A stretch of 64,000 nt of DNA from Bacteroidales bacterium. GTDB lineage: Bacteria > Bacteroidota > Bacteroidia > Bacteroidales > UBA932. The stretch's first letter is position 1; each line of letters opens with the position of its first letter. This document shows, one piece after another, positions 44,086 through 53,016 of the stretch. The stretch spans positions 1 through 64,000 of the forward strand of contig JAFYYM010000074.1 of the NCBI GenBank assembly GCA_017557535.1, written 5' to 3'. The notes under the pieces are model-generated. The model saw only the letters and a list, made by a program, of their open reading frames with translations. It ran no database searches and was not told the origin of the DNA. A program made the position numbers and the translations under genes.

Positions 44086-45260
44086 TTGTGGATAGTTTTT
44101 CCTTTGATGATTGTTCTCTTGATATTTATGCCTTCGTCGAAGATGACGATGTCCGCGTCTTTTCCGCTCTCGAGGCTTCCTTTGCGGTCCTGGATGCCCA
44201 TGAACCTGGCGGGATTAGCTGAAGCCATCTGAACGGATTGCTCCAGGGTACATCCGCCGTCACGGATCAGGGTGCGAACCAGCCTGTCCGTAGTAGCGAC
44301 GCTGCCCGCAAAAGCACTCCTGTCCATAAGTTTCGCCACACCGTCTTCCACGATCACGTCTTGTCCGGTCTCAAGGTCTCCGAGCTTGTAGATTCCGTCC
44401 GGCATTCCGGCAGCCCGCATGGAATCCGTGATAAGGGCGATACTGTCTACTCCTCGGATCCTGAGTATCATTCGGAGCAAAGTGGACGGGACGTGTATTC
44501 CGTCTCCAATAATCTCAAGGGATATTCCTTCCTGATAGTAGCCATATTCCAGCGTCCCTGCCACGCGGTAAGCGTTTCGGCGGACGATGGTGCTCATGCA
44601 GGAGAAGAAATGAGTCATGTGCCTGGCTCCTGCCTTGAAGGCAGCGTCACACTCGTCAAACGTGGCATTGGTGTGACCAATCGAGGCCAATACGCCCCTG
44701 CGGGAAAGTTCGGCGGCGAAAGCTGGCGCTCCTTCAAGTTCCGGTGAGAAACTCCAGCGGGCTATGTCCGGGCAACGGTCCAGGATGTCGCGGTATTCTT
44801 CCGGACGGGGATTCCGTAGATAACGTGAATCCTGGGCTCCCGCCTGCTCGGGGGAAAAATAAGGTCCTTCGAGATGAATCCCTCCGAATTGGGCGCCTTC
44901 TGCGTTTGCTTTGCGGGCGTCTCGATACACTTCGAAGGAACGGAACAACACCTCATTGCCGCAAGTCAACGTGGTAGGATAAAGGAGTGTGGTTCCGTGA
45001 ATGGCGTGCATGCGGGCCGCTGTGAGATAGGCCTCCACCGTGCCGTCCATGAAGTCGGCTCCTCCAGCTCCATGGGTGTGGATATCGATGAATCCTGGGG
45101 AAACATAACATCCTGAGGCGTCGATGACCTCGTCAGCGTCTGAAGGCGCTTCGTCGGCCAGGCCTAGAATGATACCGTCCTTGAATAACAGCACCTTCCG
45201 GCATTCTCCGCCCGGAGTGATAATTTTTCCTCCGGTTATGGCTGTCTTACCTTCTTTCAT
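44079..45260 (-). CDS. nagA: N-acetylhexosamine-6-phosphate deacetylase (copy 2)
   Basis: A 393-residue amidohydrolase of the NagA family. Motifs are GFIDIHTHGAGGADFMDG near 56-73, the metal Glu in GIHLEGPYFSPEQAG, HMTHFFSCMSTIV and the catalytic Asp in ALITDSMRAAG. The second-His motif reads HFFSCMS where classical NagA has YNAM-like residues, so the substrate may differ (for example GalNAc-6-phosphate); that is inference. It overlaps nagB by 7 nt and the upstream MFS gene by 4 nt. Copy 1 of the same operon is at 35997. The gene symbol is used in the family sense. Confidence 0.87.
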   Translation of the reverse strand: MKEGKTAITGGKIITPGGECRKVLLFKDGIILGLADEAPSDADEVIDASGCYVSPGFIDIHTHGAGGADFMDGTVEAYLTAARMHAIHGTTLLYPTTLTCGNEVLFRSFEVYRDARKANAEGAQFGGIHLEGPYFSPEQAGAQDSRYLRNPRPEEYRDILDRCPDIARWSFSPELEGAPAFAAELSRRGVLASIGHTNATFDECDAAFKAGARHMTHFFSCMSTIVRRNAYRVAGTLEYGYYQEGISLEIIGDGIHVPSTLLRMILRIRGVDSIALITDSMRAAGMPDGIYKLGDLETGQDVIVEDGVAKLMDRSAFAGSVATTDRLVRTLIRDGGCTLEQSVQMASANPARFMGIQDRKGSLESGKDADIVIFDEGINIKRTIIKGKTIHKC

Positions 45261-46522
45261 ATCGTGTCTTTTCGGATTTTATGGCCGTAAACCGCATAGA
45301 ATATCATGTAGACGAAGCAAGGAATAAGGAGCCAATAGGCAGCATGTTCTCCAAGGCGGTCGGCCTCAAGTCCGTATAGAAGGGACATGATGGCGTTGCC
45401 GCAAAGAGCCATCACTAACAGCGAAGACCCAAGATTGGTCCATCGTCCCAGTCCTTTGATGGCCAAAGGCCAAATGCCTGCGTATATCAAGGAATTAGGA
45501 ATTCCCAGCAACACGAGGAACCAGATGGATGCCTTTGGCGGAAAAGCCAGGACCATAATTGACAGTACCAGACCTGCGACCGTGCATATAAGCAGGGCGG
45601 TTTGCTGGCTGAGATATTTGGGTATGGTGATAATCCCTATCAAGTAGCCTACAAGGATACAACCCAGGGTGTAGGAAGGGAATAGCTTCGCGGTGTCCAG
45701 GTCCATGCCAAGACTTTGGGCGTAGCTGATTATTGTGCTGATTGTGATCTGCTGGGAGCCGACATGGGCAAAGAGGGCCAGAACTCCAAGGATTAGGTAT
45801 GGATATGCGAATATGGATTTCCTGTCAGTTCCCTCCGATGATGAGAGATTATCCCGTCCAGGATTGATGTCCGGCAGCGCGGAATAGCGGAATACGAAAG
45901 CGAACAGAACCAGCAGTATAGCAAGGACAATATAAGGCGGGATCACACCTCGGACAAGTTCGTCCAATGCGGCTTCTTTTGCCTGTCCTGTCAGGCTGCC
46001 CTGGCCGATCAGGTCCATTGTGGCCTTGTCTTGAGGTCGTATCACCAGTGCGGCGAAAACCAGAGGAGCTATTATTCCCGCGAACTTGTTGCATACTCCC
46101 ATCACACTTATCCGCCTGGCTGCGCTTTCCTCCGGACCAATGATGGTGACGAATGGATTGGCTACTGTCTGGAGAATGGCTAGCGCCGTTCCCATTGTGA
46201 ATAGGGCAAGCAGGAACAGGCCGTATGTCCTGGTCAAGGCGGCCGGCCAGAAGAGAAGAGCTCCCAAAGCGAGGATCAGCAATCCGATGACACCGCCTTT
46301 TTTCAATCCGGTGCGATTCAACAACAGTGCGGCCGGGATTGTCATGACAAGGTATGCGATGTAGAACGCGAAGGTGACCAGATAGCTTTGGAAACCGGTC
46401 TTGAGATCGCAGGCGACCTTGAAATAGGGAACAAGGATTGAATTAACCCATGAAACAAGGCCGAAAATGAAGAACAGGCTCGCCAGCATCACCAGCGAGA
46501 GGATGTACTCCCTTCGTTTCAT
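45257..46522 (-). CDS. MFS sugar transporter (FucP/NagP-like)
   Basis: A 421-residue 12-helix permease of the major facilitator superfamily, of the Bacteroidota FucP/NagP/glucose-galactose type. Features are FFIFGLVSWVNSILVPYFK in helix 1, LVTFAFYIAYLVMTIPAALLLNRTGLKKG across helices 2-3, and LQTVANPFVTIIGPEESAARR before helix 5. It would bring a monosaccharide into the cell by proton symport. Directly coupled (4-nt overlaps) to nagA2 and to the Gfo/Idh gene, it is probably the GlcNAc importer of the operon. The substrate is inferred from context only. Confidence 0.87.
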   Translation of the reverse strand: MKRREYILSLVMLASLFFIFGLVSWVNSILVPYFKVACDLKTGFQSYLVTFAFYIAYLVMTIPAALLLNRTGLKKGGVIGLLILALGALLFWPAALTRTYGLFLLALFTMGTALAILQTVANPFVTIIGPEESAARRISVMGVCNKFAGIIAPLVFAALVIRPQDKATMDLIGQGSLTGQAKEAALDELVRGVIPPYIVLAILLVLFAFVFRYSALPDINPGRDNLSSSEGTDRKSIFAYPYLILGVLALFAHVGSQQITISTIISYAQSLGMDLDTAKLFPSYTLGCILVGYLIGIITIPKYLSQQTALLICTVAGLVLSIMVLAFPPKASIWFLVLLGIPNSLIYAGIWPLAIKGLGRWTNLGSSLLVMALCGNAIMSLLYGLEADRLGEHAAYWLLIPCFVYMIFYAVYGHKIRKDTI

Positions 46523-47508
46523 TTCCGTATAAGTTTTCGGGCCTCTTTCTCAGCTTTTTCGCGGACCTTGTCCAATGAGACGGTTTTCCCACCCTTCCGC
46601 AGACTGAGATTCGACGCCTCCATGAATGTGAATATCTCCAACGTCTCTTCCTTGTCAACTGGGCATATTCCTGTCTGGAAGAACTTGAGAATCTCGGCAA
46701 GCAAAGGCTGATACCCGGTGTATCCTCCGGTCAGCTTCACGCCGTCTTTTGTGAATACCCTGCCGCCATAGCCGCCGGGCGGATCTATGTTGGCGCGGAA
46801 AGACCCGATCCTTCCGTTGCCCCATATTCCTGTAACCACATCGCCTGAAGGGGTGTGGATGCGGCTGACTTCCTTGCAACCTGTTCCCATGACCGTGTAA
46901 AGCTCCTCTACACCGTGAAGGCCATAATAACCAAAATCAGGATGAGACGGCTCGGGATGATGCGGGGAATAAGTGTCCGCTCCAAGGATTTCTCCGTATT
47001 TCCCATCGCGTATTTCCTGGTTCAGAACGGTGAAACGGACAGCGGAAGAAGAAAAGGTGGTCACTCCGTATTTTTCCGCCAATTTATAAATCGCAATCGC
47101 CTGGGCCAAGGTGGCGCCTATAGGTTTGTCTATGTAAACCTTCTTGCCGGAGCGGAACACTTCCTCAGCCTGTTCCAAGTGGACATTACCATCGTTCGTT
47201 TCCAAAAGCACGCAATCGACCATATTCAGTAACTCAGCGATACTGGAGGTGATTGCCACGCCATATCCCTTGACTTCTTCCGTGTACTTGGGAATCCGGC
47301 TGTATGCCGATTCAATGGTCCTGCTGCCATAAGGATAAGCGGCTACGACCTTGAAATCACCGTTGCCGATCTCGTTGGTATTGATCAGGCGGGTGAAAGC
47401 CGTGGAATGGGAAGTGTCAAGACCGATGATACCAATCTTGATCACTTGCGCTGACATGATCTGGGCGATCAATGTCAAAAGACTGATTATTAGAATTCTT
47501 TTTTTCAT
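46519..47508 (-). CDS. Exported Gfo/Idh/MocA-family oxidoreductase (Sec signal)
   Basis: A 329-residue oxidoreductase with a Sec-type signal peptide (MKKRILIISLLTLIAQIMSA, then Q). It differs from the twin-arginine proteins at 33246 and 41925. The Rossmann domain begins IKIGIIGLDTSHSTAF; the motif normally EKP reads YIDKPIGATLAQA, an Asp for Glu change that keeps the lysine. The C-terminal half has YYGLHGVEELYTVMG, with the His placed as in this branch. It is the second gene of the operon, 4 nt after the sialidase-like gene and overlapping the MFS gene by 4 nt. Whether it is an active dehydrogenase is uncertain. Confidence 0.82.
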   Translation of the reverse strand: MKKRILIISLLTLIAQIMSAQVIKIGIIGLDTSHSTAFTRLINTNEIGNGDFKVVAAYPYGSRTIESAYSRIPKYTEEVKGYGVAITSSIAELLNMVDCVLLETNDGNVHLEQAEEVFRSGKKVYIDKPIGATLAQAIAIYKLAEKYGVTTFSSSAVRFTVLNQEIRDGKYGEILGADTYSPHHPEPSHPDFGYYGLHGVEELYTVMGTGCKEVSRIHTPSGDVVTGIWGNGRIGSFRANIDPPGGYGGRVFTKDGVKLTGGYTGYQPLLAEILKFFQTGICPVDKEETLEIFTFMEASNLSLRKGGKTVSLDKVREKAEKEARKLIRK

Positions 47509-47512
47509 GTGG

Positions 47513-48604
47513 TTATTTAATCATAGACAAGGGTATTTTGGCCAGGTAGACCGAAGCCTTGTCAGTCTCATGCGAAGAATAGTAAGATACCCACAGCTCA
47601 TCTCCCTCGACGACGAATCCGGGATAACTAGTGTCACCTCCTGAGGGAAGGAAACAGATTTCCGTAAAACGGCCTTCAGGAGTTCCTTTCAACAAAAGCG
47701 TCTTATTTGATCCGGGAAGAAAATAGGACCTTGTTCCGGCTATTATGGTCTGATCATCCATGACGATGAAGTCAGGCCCCCCAAGTTGGAGGCCCATCTT
47801 TTTGAATGACCATTCAGTATATGGCGGGTCGCTGACGCCCCAATATCCCTGCAAGTCTCCTGAATCTTCCCTTACCATCATCAGCATCCGCTTATCTGGA
47901 AGGAAACGGACGGTGGTCTCGTTCGGGAAATCGGGTAAATCAAGCATTGTGACATTCTCATAATGAACGCCATCCAGTGTCTTGACCAAGTTGACAGAGG
48001 AACCATGCTCGACTTTTCGGGGGTTCTCATCCAGCAAAGAATATACGACACCATATCCTTCTCCATCTATCCAGTCCACTCTCCAGAGCCAATCCATTCC
48101 GTTTTTGGTCTTGGAATCCAATTCGATAGTAACAGGATCGGAAAACGTTTCACCGTCACTGCTGAAAGAGACTTGTGGGATGCGGCCTTCCAGTTTCTTA
48201 TCCGCCCCGTAAATGGATCCTCCGATGGTTACCATAAGCCTTCCGTCTGGAGTCACAGAAAGCTTAGGGTCACGGAGATCAAATCCGCTTTTTGTCAGAT
48301 GAGCCACGGAGGTCCATGTCTCGCCATCTTCGGAAACCAGGATCCGGACACTTCCTCTGGCCACGCCATCACTGTCAAAAATATGACTTTCCGCCTCCCT
48401 GAAAGAAACATAATACCGGTCTTTGAAGCGGATTATTGATGTGAATGCGCAATGCTTGTCCGAATCCCAGATCTGTTTCACTCGTATCGACACATCATTC
48501 CTCGAACTGGCGCTATCCGGATCCTTTGAGGATTTAGAAGCTTTGCAGCCCGCACATATAATCAGCACGGTAATCAAGGCGAGAATCAATGAATGGCGTT
48601 TCAT
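47513..48604 (-). CDS. Sialidase-like six-bladed propeller lipoprotein
   Basis: A 363-residue lipoprotein (lipobox ICAGC). It has Asp-box-like repeats (VSEDGETWTS near 90, SFSSDGETFSD near 147, TLDGVHYEN near 212) of the sialidase superfamily, and conserved blades DLRDPKLSVTPDGRLMV and TSYPGFVVEGDELWVSYYSS. The FRIP/YRIP motif of true GH33 sialidases is not seen (SIIRFKDRYYVSFRE stands there), so sialic acid release is doubtful; members annotated this way may be other exo-glycosidases. No nanA or nanE is present in the window. It is the first gene of the 12-gene operon, with a TATCTTTG box 25 nt upstream. Confidence 0.72.
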   Translation of the reverse strand: MKRHSLILALITVLIICAGCKASKSSKDPDSASSRNDVSIRVKQIWDSDKHCAFTSIIRFKDRYYVSFREAESHIFDSDGVARGSVRILVSEDGETWTSVAHLTKSGFDLRDPKLSVTPDGRLMVTIGGSIYGADKKLEGRIPQVSFSSDGETFSDPVTIELDSKTKNGMDWLWRVDWIDGEGYGVVYSLLDENPRKVEHGSSVNLVKTLDGVHYENVTMLDLPDFPNETTVRFLPDKRMLMMVREDSGDLQGYWGVSDPPYTEWSFKKMGLQLGGPDFIVMDDQTIIAGTRSYFLPGSNKTLLLKGTPEGRFTEICFLPSGGDTSYPGFVVEGDELWVSYYSSHETDKASVYLAKIPLSMIK

Positions 48605-48628
48605 GGTATTCTTGAGGAGATCTATTCA

Positions 48629-48636
48629 CAAAGATA
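48629..48636 (-). promoter_or_regulatory. Candidate -7 box of the 12-gene amino-sugar operon
   Basis: TATCTTTG on the minus strand fits TAnnTTTG and lies 24 nt before the ATG at 48604. All 12 genes to 35997 have gaps below 35 nt or overlap, so this single promoter could drive them. A -33 TTTG is not visible. Confidence 0.5.
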
Positions 48637-48784
48637 AGGAAAAAGTGGTTTGTAGAATACAGTAACGGTTAATTCTCAATTAATAACGCCACTACCTCCA
48701 GCAAACCCAAGGCACGTTTGTTCTCAAAACCGCCTTGAGTTTGAACTGAAACCGTCGCGAAACCGGAAAGATTAACGCCGGATA

Positions 48785-50389
48785 TTACTTGAAATCGAAT
48801 CTTATGTCTGCCGGAATATTCACCGAGCGAAGGTTCCACAGGTCTTCCTCGAAGTCTTCGCTGCGTTTTGAGTAGTTGCTTTCGAATTCCAGGGCACCTT
48901 CACGATCGCCGGTGGCCTGAGTCTTTAGGACGAAGGCAGTGAGATCGGAAAGCGCATTCTCCATTTTGTCCAGGTCCAAAGCGTACTGTCCCGAAGGCTT
49001 ATGCTTGAAAGCGCCGGCTTCGAGGAGGTAATTGTAGATGATTACGCTGCTGCGACCAAGAGCGGAGGCTTCCCCGAATCGCTCCGAGCGGACCAGTGAA
49101 GCGAAGAAGGTGGTGAGGGCGTCGTCCCTGTAGAAATAATGGTTGCGTATGTCGAAGTGTTTCTGCAGTTTGCATACAAGGAGCACACTAGCGGCGTTCG
49201 ACTTCAGCTCTTCAAAAGTAGCCGCGGCGCTTCCAAGAGCCTCCTCCACGCTACCCTTACCGTTGACGGTTTCCTTTACGCCAAGCCCGTGTGCGACCTC
49301 GCGGAAAACTATGTTCCAGAAGAAGGCGTCTGAGGAAAGGTGCTCGGCGGTTTCGGCATCAAGGAGGCGTACACCTGTGGGGGCGATGATTTTATCATAC
49401 TTTGCCTTGATGACGTTATGAAGCAATATGGTACGGGTGCCGCGGTCTCTCTGGACATCCGCGTCAAATGGCAGGTTCAAAGCGATGACCTTCACGCCAG
49501 CGTTGGCTTTTCCCGCATAGTATAGGGCGTCGCATGAGAAGATGTTTGAACCGGTGCCGGGCTGGAAGGTCTTATATTCAGGATCGCCGGGAAGGTCTTC
49601 CTGCAGCTCGCCGATACGTGACACATACTGCATCAGCTCATTGGTTTGGGCCTCATTCTTTAGCAGGACGTAAGCCTCGTAGGAGCGCTTGATTCCCAAC
49701 AGTTGGTCGTCCGTTACCTCGTTCGGACCAATGACAAGATCCATTTTGCTGTCATCCATGTCCAGCCAAGCTATGGAACTCTCATAGTAATTGTCTGTCT
49801 TCAGAGCTTCGGCTTTGGACAGGAGATACTCCCTCACGCTAGGTTTGATTGTGACGTCAGCCGCCACCTTAAGGTAATTATCAATCTTTTCGATGTAGGA
49901 CTTGTAAGCATCGTGATACCATACCGTTTCAAGAGAGCCGTCAGAGGCGCGGCGAATAAGTGTATATGGGCTATTCTTATCAGGATTGTCCCAGGCCTCA
50001 AACTCTTCCACCGTCATATCAGCGGGATAAAAACCGGCTCCGGCAGGACGATCATCATAACCCTCCACAAACGATTTGCCATTGGTGCGATCCCATGGGC
50101 CGTAATTGATTTCAGCGAAAGTCTTCTGGAGAGGGTCGGTCATTCCGTCAAGCAGGGCCTGCTTGTCACCAAAGTACTGATGCCAATAGATGGAATCGAC
50201 TATATCAGCGGCATAGCGGTAAAGCCTGAGGACCTCCTTCCCGTGGTCGGTGATACCGCTCAAGTCTGGAGCGTCAAAAGTGACCACTGCATAATCAGCC
50301 ACTTTGCGAGTGAAGGGCGATTCCGGTGTTTCAGCACAGGATACTGCGACCGCGAGAGAAATAGCGGCAAGAACCAAATACTTTTTCAT
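48785..50389 (-). CDS. M49-like (dipeptidyl-peptidase III-like) protein with changed zinc motif
   Basis: A 534-residue protein with a signal peptide and a lipobox-like AVSC. It resembles the shorter bacterial M49-type zinc peptidases: a helical N-terminal half, and a C-terminal half with the zinc region. Where the family has HExxHGLG, this sequence reads R363-E-V-A-H367-GLG, so the first zinc-binding histidine is an arginine (codon CGC, one base from CAC). The second region, TFEELKSNAAS near 391-401, keeps the Glu residues but has lost the usual Lys-Ala-Asp. It is therefore probably inactive as a classical zinc peptidase or uses a different chemistry. It is a single gene, with TATTTTTG at 50440-50433 as a possible -7 box. 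Confidence 0.7.
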   Translation of the reverse strand: MKKYLVLAAISLAVAVSCAETPESPFTRKVADYAVVTFDAPDLSGITDHGKEVLRLYRYAADIVDSIYWHQYFGDKQALLDGMTDPLQKTFAEINYGPWDRTNGKSFVEGYDDRPAGAGFYPADMTVEEFEAWDNPDKNSPYTLIRRASDGSLETVWYHDAYKSYIEKIDNYLKVAADVTIKPSVREYLLSKAEALKTDNYYESSIAWLDMDDSKMDLVIGPNEVTDDQLLGIKRSYEAYVLLKNEAQTNELMQYVSRIGELQEDLPGDPEYKTFQPGTGSNIFSCDALYYAGKANAGVKVIALNLPFDADVQRDRGTRTILLHNVIKAKYDKIIAPTGVRLLDAETAEHLSSDAFFWNIVFREVAHGLGVKETVNGKGSVEEALGSAAATFEELKSNAASVLLVCKLQKHFDIRNHYFYRDDALTTFFASLVRSERFGEASALGRSSVIIYNYLLEAGAFKHKPSGQYALDLDKMENALSDLTAFVLKTQATGDREGALEFESNYSKRSEDFEEDLWNLRSVNIPADIRFDFK

Positions 50390-50536
50390 TATGACAATGC
50401 TTTAATATAGACCATTCATATCTTTAATTCCACAAAAATAGGCAAAAACCTTTAAATGGTTATAATAGTAAGCGTGGTTTATTTCGATAAATCACAGTTG
50501 AATTGACAATAGCGCAGCCGCTTTGTGAAGAATTCC

Positions 50537-50544
50537 TATATTTG
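50537..50544 (+). promoter_or_regulatory. Candidate -7 box before the small gene at 50602
   Basis: TATATTTG fits the -7 consensus, 58 nt before the predicted TTG start at 50602. No -33 TTTG is found at the right spacing. Confidence 0.35.
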
Positions 50545-50601
50545 TGTCAGGTAAAACAGTAATTAACGGTATACTGCTTAGATATTAAACTGACTATCGC
50601 T

Positions 50602-50922
50602 TTGAAAAAACAACTCCGAAAACACCTCCATACCGCCATCTTCCTGGCGGATCATAGAGACGAGGAACGTCAAGAGTATTCGAGATTGACCCTGTGCTTC
50701 TCTGACGAAGGACCTTACCTGCTAGAGGACGTTATTACCCCGGGGTGGGCCGCCAGCAACAACGGTGGCGGGGTAGTCCGGACCAACCTGCCAGCTGATT
50801 TCTACAAAGGGCAGACACCGGAAACCTTTGCTGAGCATTTCGGAGGACGCTTCAGGGAGCAGATCCGGCAGAACGCCGAGCTGGCCGCTTTCCTCGAAGA
50901 GGCCAATCGCATAAACAAGTAG
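50602..50922 (+). CDS. Small hypothetical protein
   Basis: A 106-residue soluble protein, not recognised. It begins with a TTG codon (MKKQLRKHLHTAIFLADHRD), and no later methionine is present, so either TTG is used or the true start is upstream. It is rich in charged residues, with LLEDVITPGWAASNNGGGVVRTNLP in the middle and a helical end (EHFGGRFREQIRQNAELAAFLEEANRINK). There is no signal peptide. It stands alone between the M49-like gene and the unknown pair at 51142. Its reading frame has the base composition of its neighbours, which favours a real gene. Confidence 0.5.
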   Translation: MKKQLRKHLHTAIFLADHRDEERQEYSRLTLCFSDEGPYLLEDVITPGWAASNNGGGVVRTNLPADFYKGQTPETFAEHFGGRFREQIRQNAELAAFLEEANRINK

Positions 50923-51141
50923 TATTATTTGCTTTACGGGACGTGCCAAGTGCGTTTTTTATAAGTGAATAATTATCAGGCGATTGGCCAATTATGCATG
51001 GTAATAATTAACCACTCATTATTTGTTAAAACGCTATAAATCAATAGTTTCTGAAAAACGGTCGCAATAAGTAGTTGTGAATATAGCAAAGTGTTTTAAT
51101 CAATTGTTATTAATCTTGTTAAGAATTAACAGTCTAATCAA

Positions 51142-53016
51142 ATGAAAATATCAGTGTCTCGTTATTTTATATTCGTATTGTCTTTCCTGCTTGCAAGCCT
51201 TTCAATCGCAAATGCGCAGAATAATGATCCTAATCCATCTGATATCGTTGTAAAAGACTCAGATGATCGCATCATTAGTTATTCACTGACAGAGGATGTC
51301 GGCTTTGGCAAACTCTCTATCCCATCTAATAAAGAGATGAGTTTTGAGTTGGGTATGGACGATTATCAAGATTCCAGGTTTTCTGATTTATTCGATCGAT
51401 TGTATGAGGTAAACGAGAAGGGCTTAAAAGCTCCAAACATTATTTTCGAGTTTGACGATGGGACAATAGTTGAATTCTATCGTTATACTGTAGAGGTACA
51501 TCATGTTTATGAAGTTACCTTTTTCGATTTTATCCTGGAGAGTCCTGATTTTTACTCATATAATATACATGATTCCCGGAATACTCTATTTGATGACGAG
51601 GATGATAAGGCAGGAGCTGTACGCTATCTCGCCAATTGTTTTTCAACAAAAAATATTGAATATATAAGCATAGATGATTTCTATATTTTCGTAGAGAAGA
51701 AAACGGCCTCGTTTCTTGCTCAGGCTATAGAATATGCCTGTCCAGGACTAGTGCCATCTGCCAAGACCTCGCCCGCTCCCAGAGTCTCCGAGAAATCAGC
51801 GGTAGTTCAGCAATATCACGATGCGGAGTCCTTCGGCCTGAAAGGCCACGTGAGAAAGTGCGAGGTGGTGGATGAACAAGATGGATCCGATGCCACCGAT
51901 CCATTTTGTTTCAAAGAATTGGGGTTCGTGAATGATGGAAGATTATCTTGGTGGAATTATGACGGTTGGGAAGTGTCGCAATCTATCTTCAAGGATATTG
52001 TTCGTACCCCGCAGGGGTCTCTGGATTGTTTTTCTTATCCAACCACTTACTTGTCCATCAATTACCGCTTCTTTTATAAAGGAGGAAAACCATACGGACT
52101 CTCTATCAGCAAGTTCGAGGAGGATTCCTTCCTTGGGGCTCTTTATGGACCTGAATTGGAAACAACTATTGTTATCTGGAGTGATACTGGGAAAGATTCA
52201 TTCTGCGTGAAGAAAATAGTTATCAAGGATAGATCCAAAGAGATAGACAAAATAATAGAAAAAGAATTCTCCAAGGGTGGAGATATTTTGGGCGGAATTC
52301 TACGCCTTATTCCAGACAAGAATCGTTTCTCCTCGTTTCCGGACGAGAATTACATTATCAAGGAGAAAGATTCGCACGGCAATCCCACAGCGTTCACTCG
52401 TAAGGAAGATGGAAGTACAATCAGGAGGACCATCACTTATTGGGATGATAAACCTTCCTCTTCCACAACCACCCAAGTCACCCCGAAGCCATCAGCTACG
52501 CCAGCTACCAAGGAGCTTTCTTTTGAAGATATTGTGACCCGTCCGTTCGGAGTTCTGCCCAAAGACAGGAAGAAGAGCACCATGGAGCAAGTCCTGTCCG
52601 ATCTTGCCAATTATGATTGGAAGATTGTAGCCGACAACAAATATCATAGTATTGAACTGCAGAAGGCCGGAGGTTATGATATGACCATCCTGGGAGAGAT
52701 CCCTCATGCTGCGAGAGCCAACTTCTTCGGCGTAAAAGGCAATGAAACCGAGCTGTATGGCTTTTCATATTCTTTCATTTTCAAGAACCATAAACAAGCC
52801 AGCCAATTCGCTGAACAATTGTTGTCTTTCCTCCGGGCTGAAGGTGTGGAGCTGCCTGACACCATCAAGTATTCAAATGAAGTGTCCGCTAAATACGGCA
52901 ACACTTTAGTCACGGTCAAAGCCCCGGAGAAGGGACAATCGTACATGTCGCTCAACATCGATTATTGGGGCGGATACTGGTCCAATGGTGAATGGAAGAA
53001 TGGATGGATAGACTGA
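51142..53016 (+). CDS. Unrecognised exported multi-domain protein
   Basis: A 624-residue exported protein (signal peptide ending SIANAQ). Three parts are visible: an acidic N-terminal domain (about 27-205), a middle beta-rich domain (about 230-450; GLKGHVRKCEVVDEQDG, with YWDDKP near its end), and a C-terminal alpha/beta domain (about 475-624) after a Ser/Thr/Pro linker (SSSTTTQVTPKPSATPATK). I recognise no family. The region is more AT-rich than the surrounding glycan genes. Its stop overlaps the start of the next gene (TGATG), so the two proteins probably work together. Confidence 0.7.
   Translation: MKISVSRYFIFVLSFLLASLSIANAQNNDPNPSDIVVKDSDDRIISYSLTEDVGFGKLSIPSNKEMSFELGMDDYQDSRFSDLFDRLYEVNEKGLKAPNIIFEFDDGTIVEFYRYTVEVHHVYEVTFFDFILESPDFYSYNIHDSRNTLFDDEDDKAGAVRYLANCFSTKNIEYISIDDFYIFVEKKTASFLAQAIEYACPGLVPSAKTSPAPRVSEKSAVVQQYHDAESFGLKGHVRKCEVVDEQDGSDATDPFCFKELGFVNDGRLSWWNYDGWEVSQSIFKDIVRTPQGSLDCFSYPTTYLSINYRFFYKGGKPYGLSISKFEEDSFLGALYGPELETTIVIWSDTGKDSFCVKKIVIKDRSKEIDKIIEKEFSKGGDILGGILRLIPDKNRFSSFPDENYIIKEKDSHGNPTAFTRKEDGSTIRRTITYWDDKPSSSTTTQVTPKPSATPATKELSFEDIVTRPFGVLPKDRKKSTMEQVLSDLANYDWKIVADNKYHSIELQKAGGYDMTILGEIPHAARANFFGVKGNETELYGFSYSFIFKNHKQASQFAEQLLSFLRAEGVELPDTIKYSNEVSAKYGNTLVTVKAPEKGQSYMSLNIDYWGGYWSNGEWKNGWID

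Noticed and set aside
47513-48604. A full sialic acid pathway
   Set aside because: The sialidase-like protein lacks an evident FRIP motif, and no nanA, nanE or nanK is seen. The esterase at 57534 alone is not enough.
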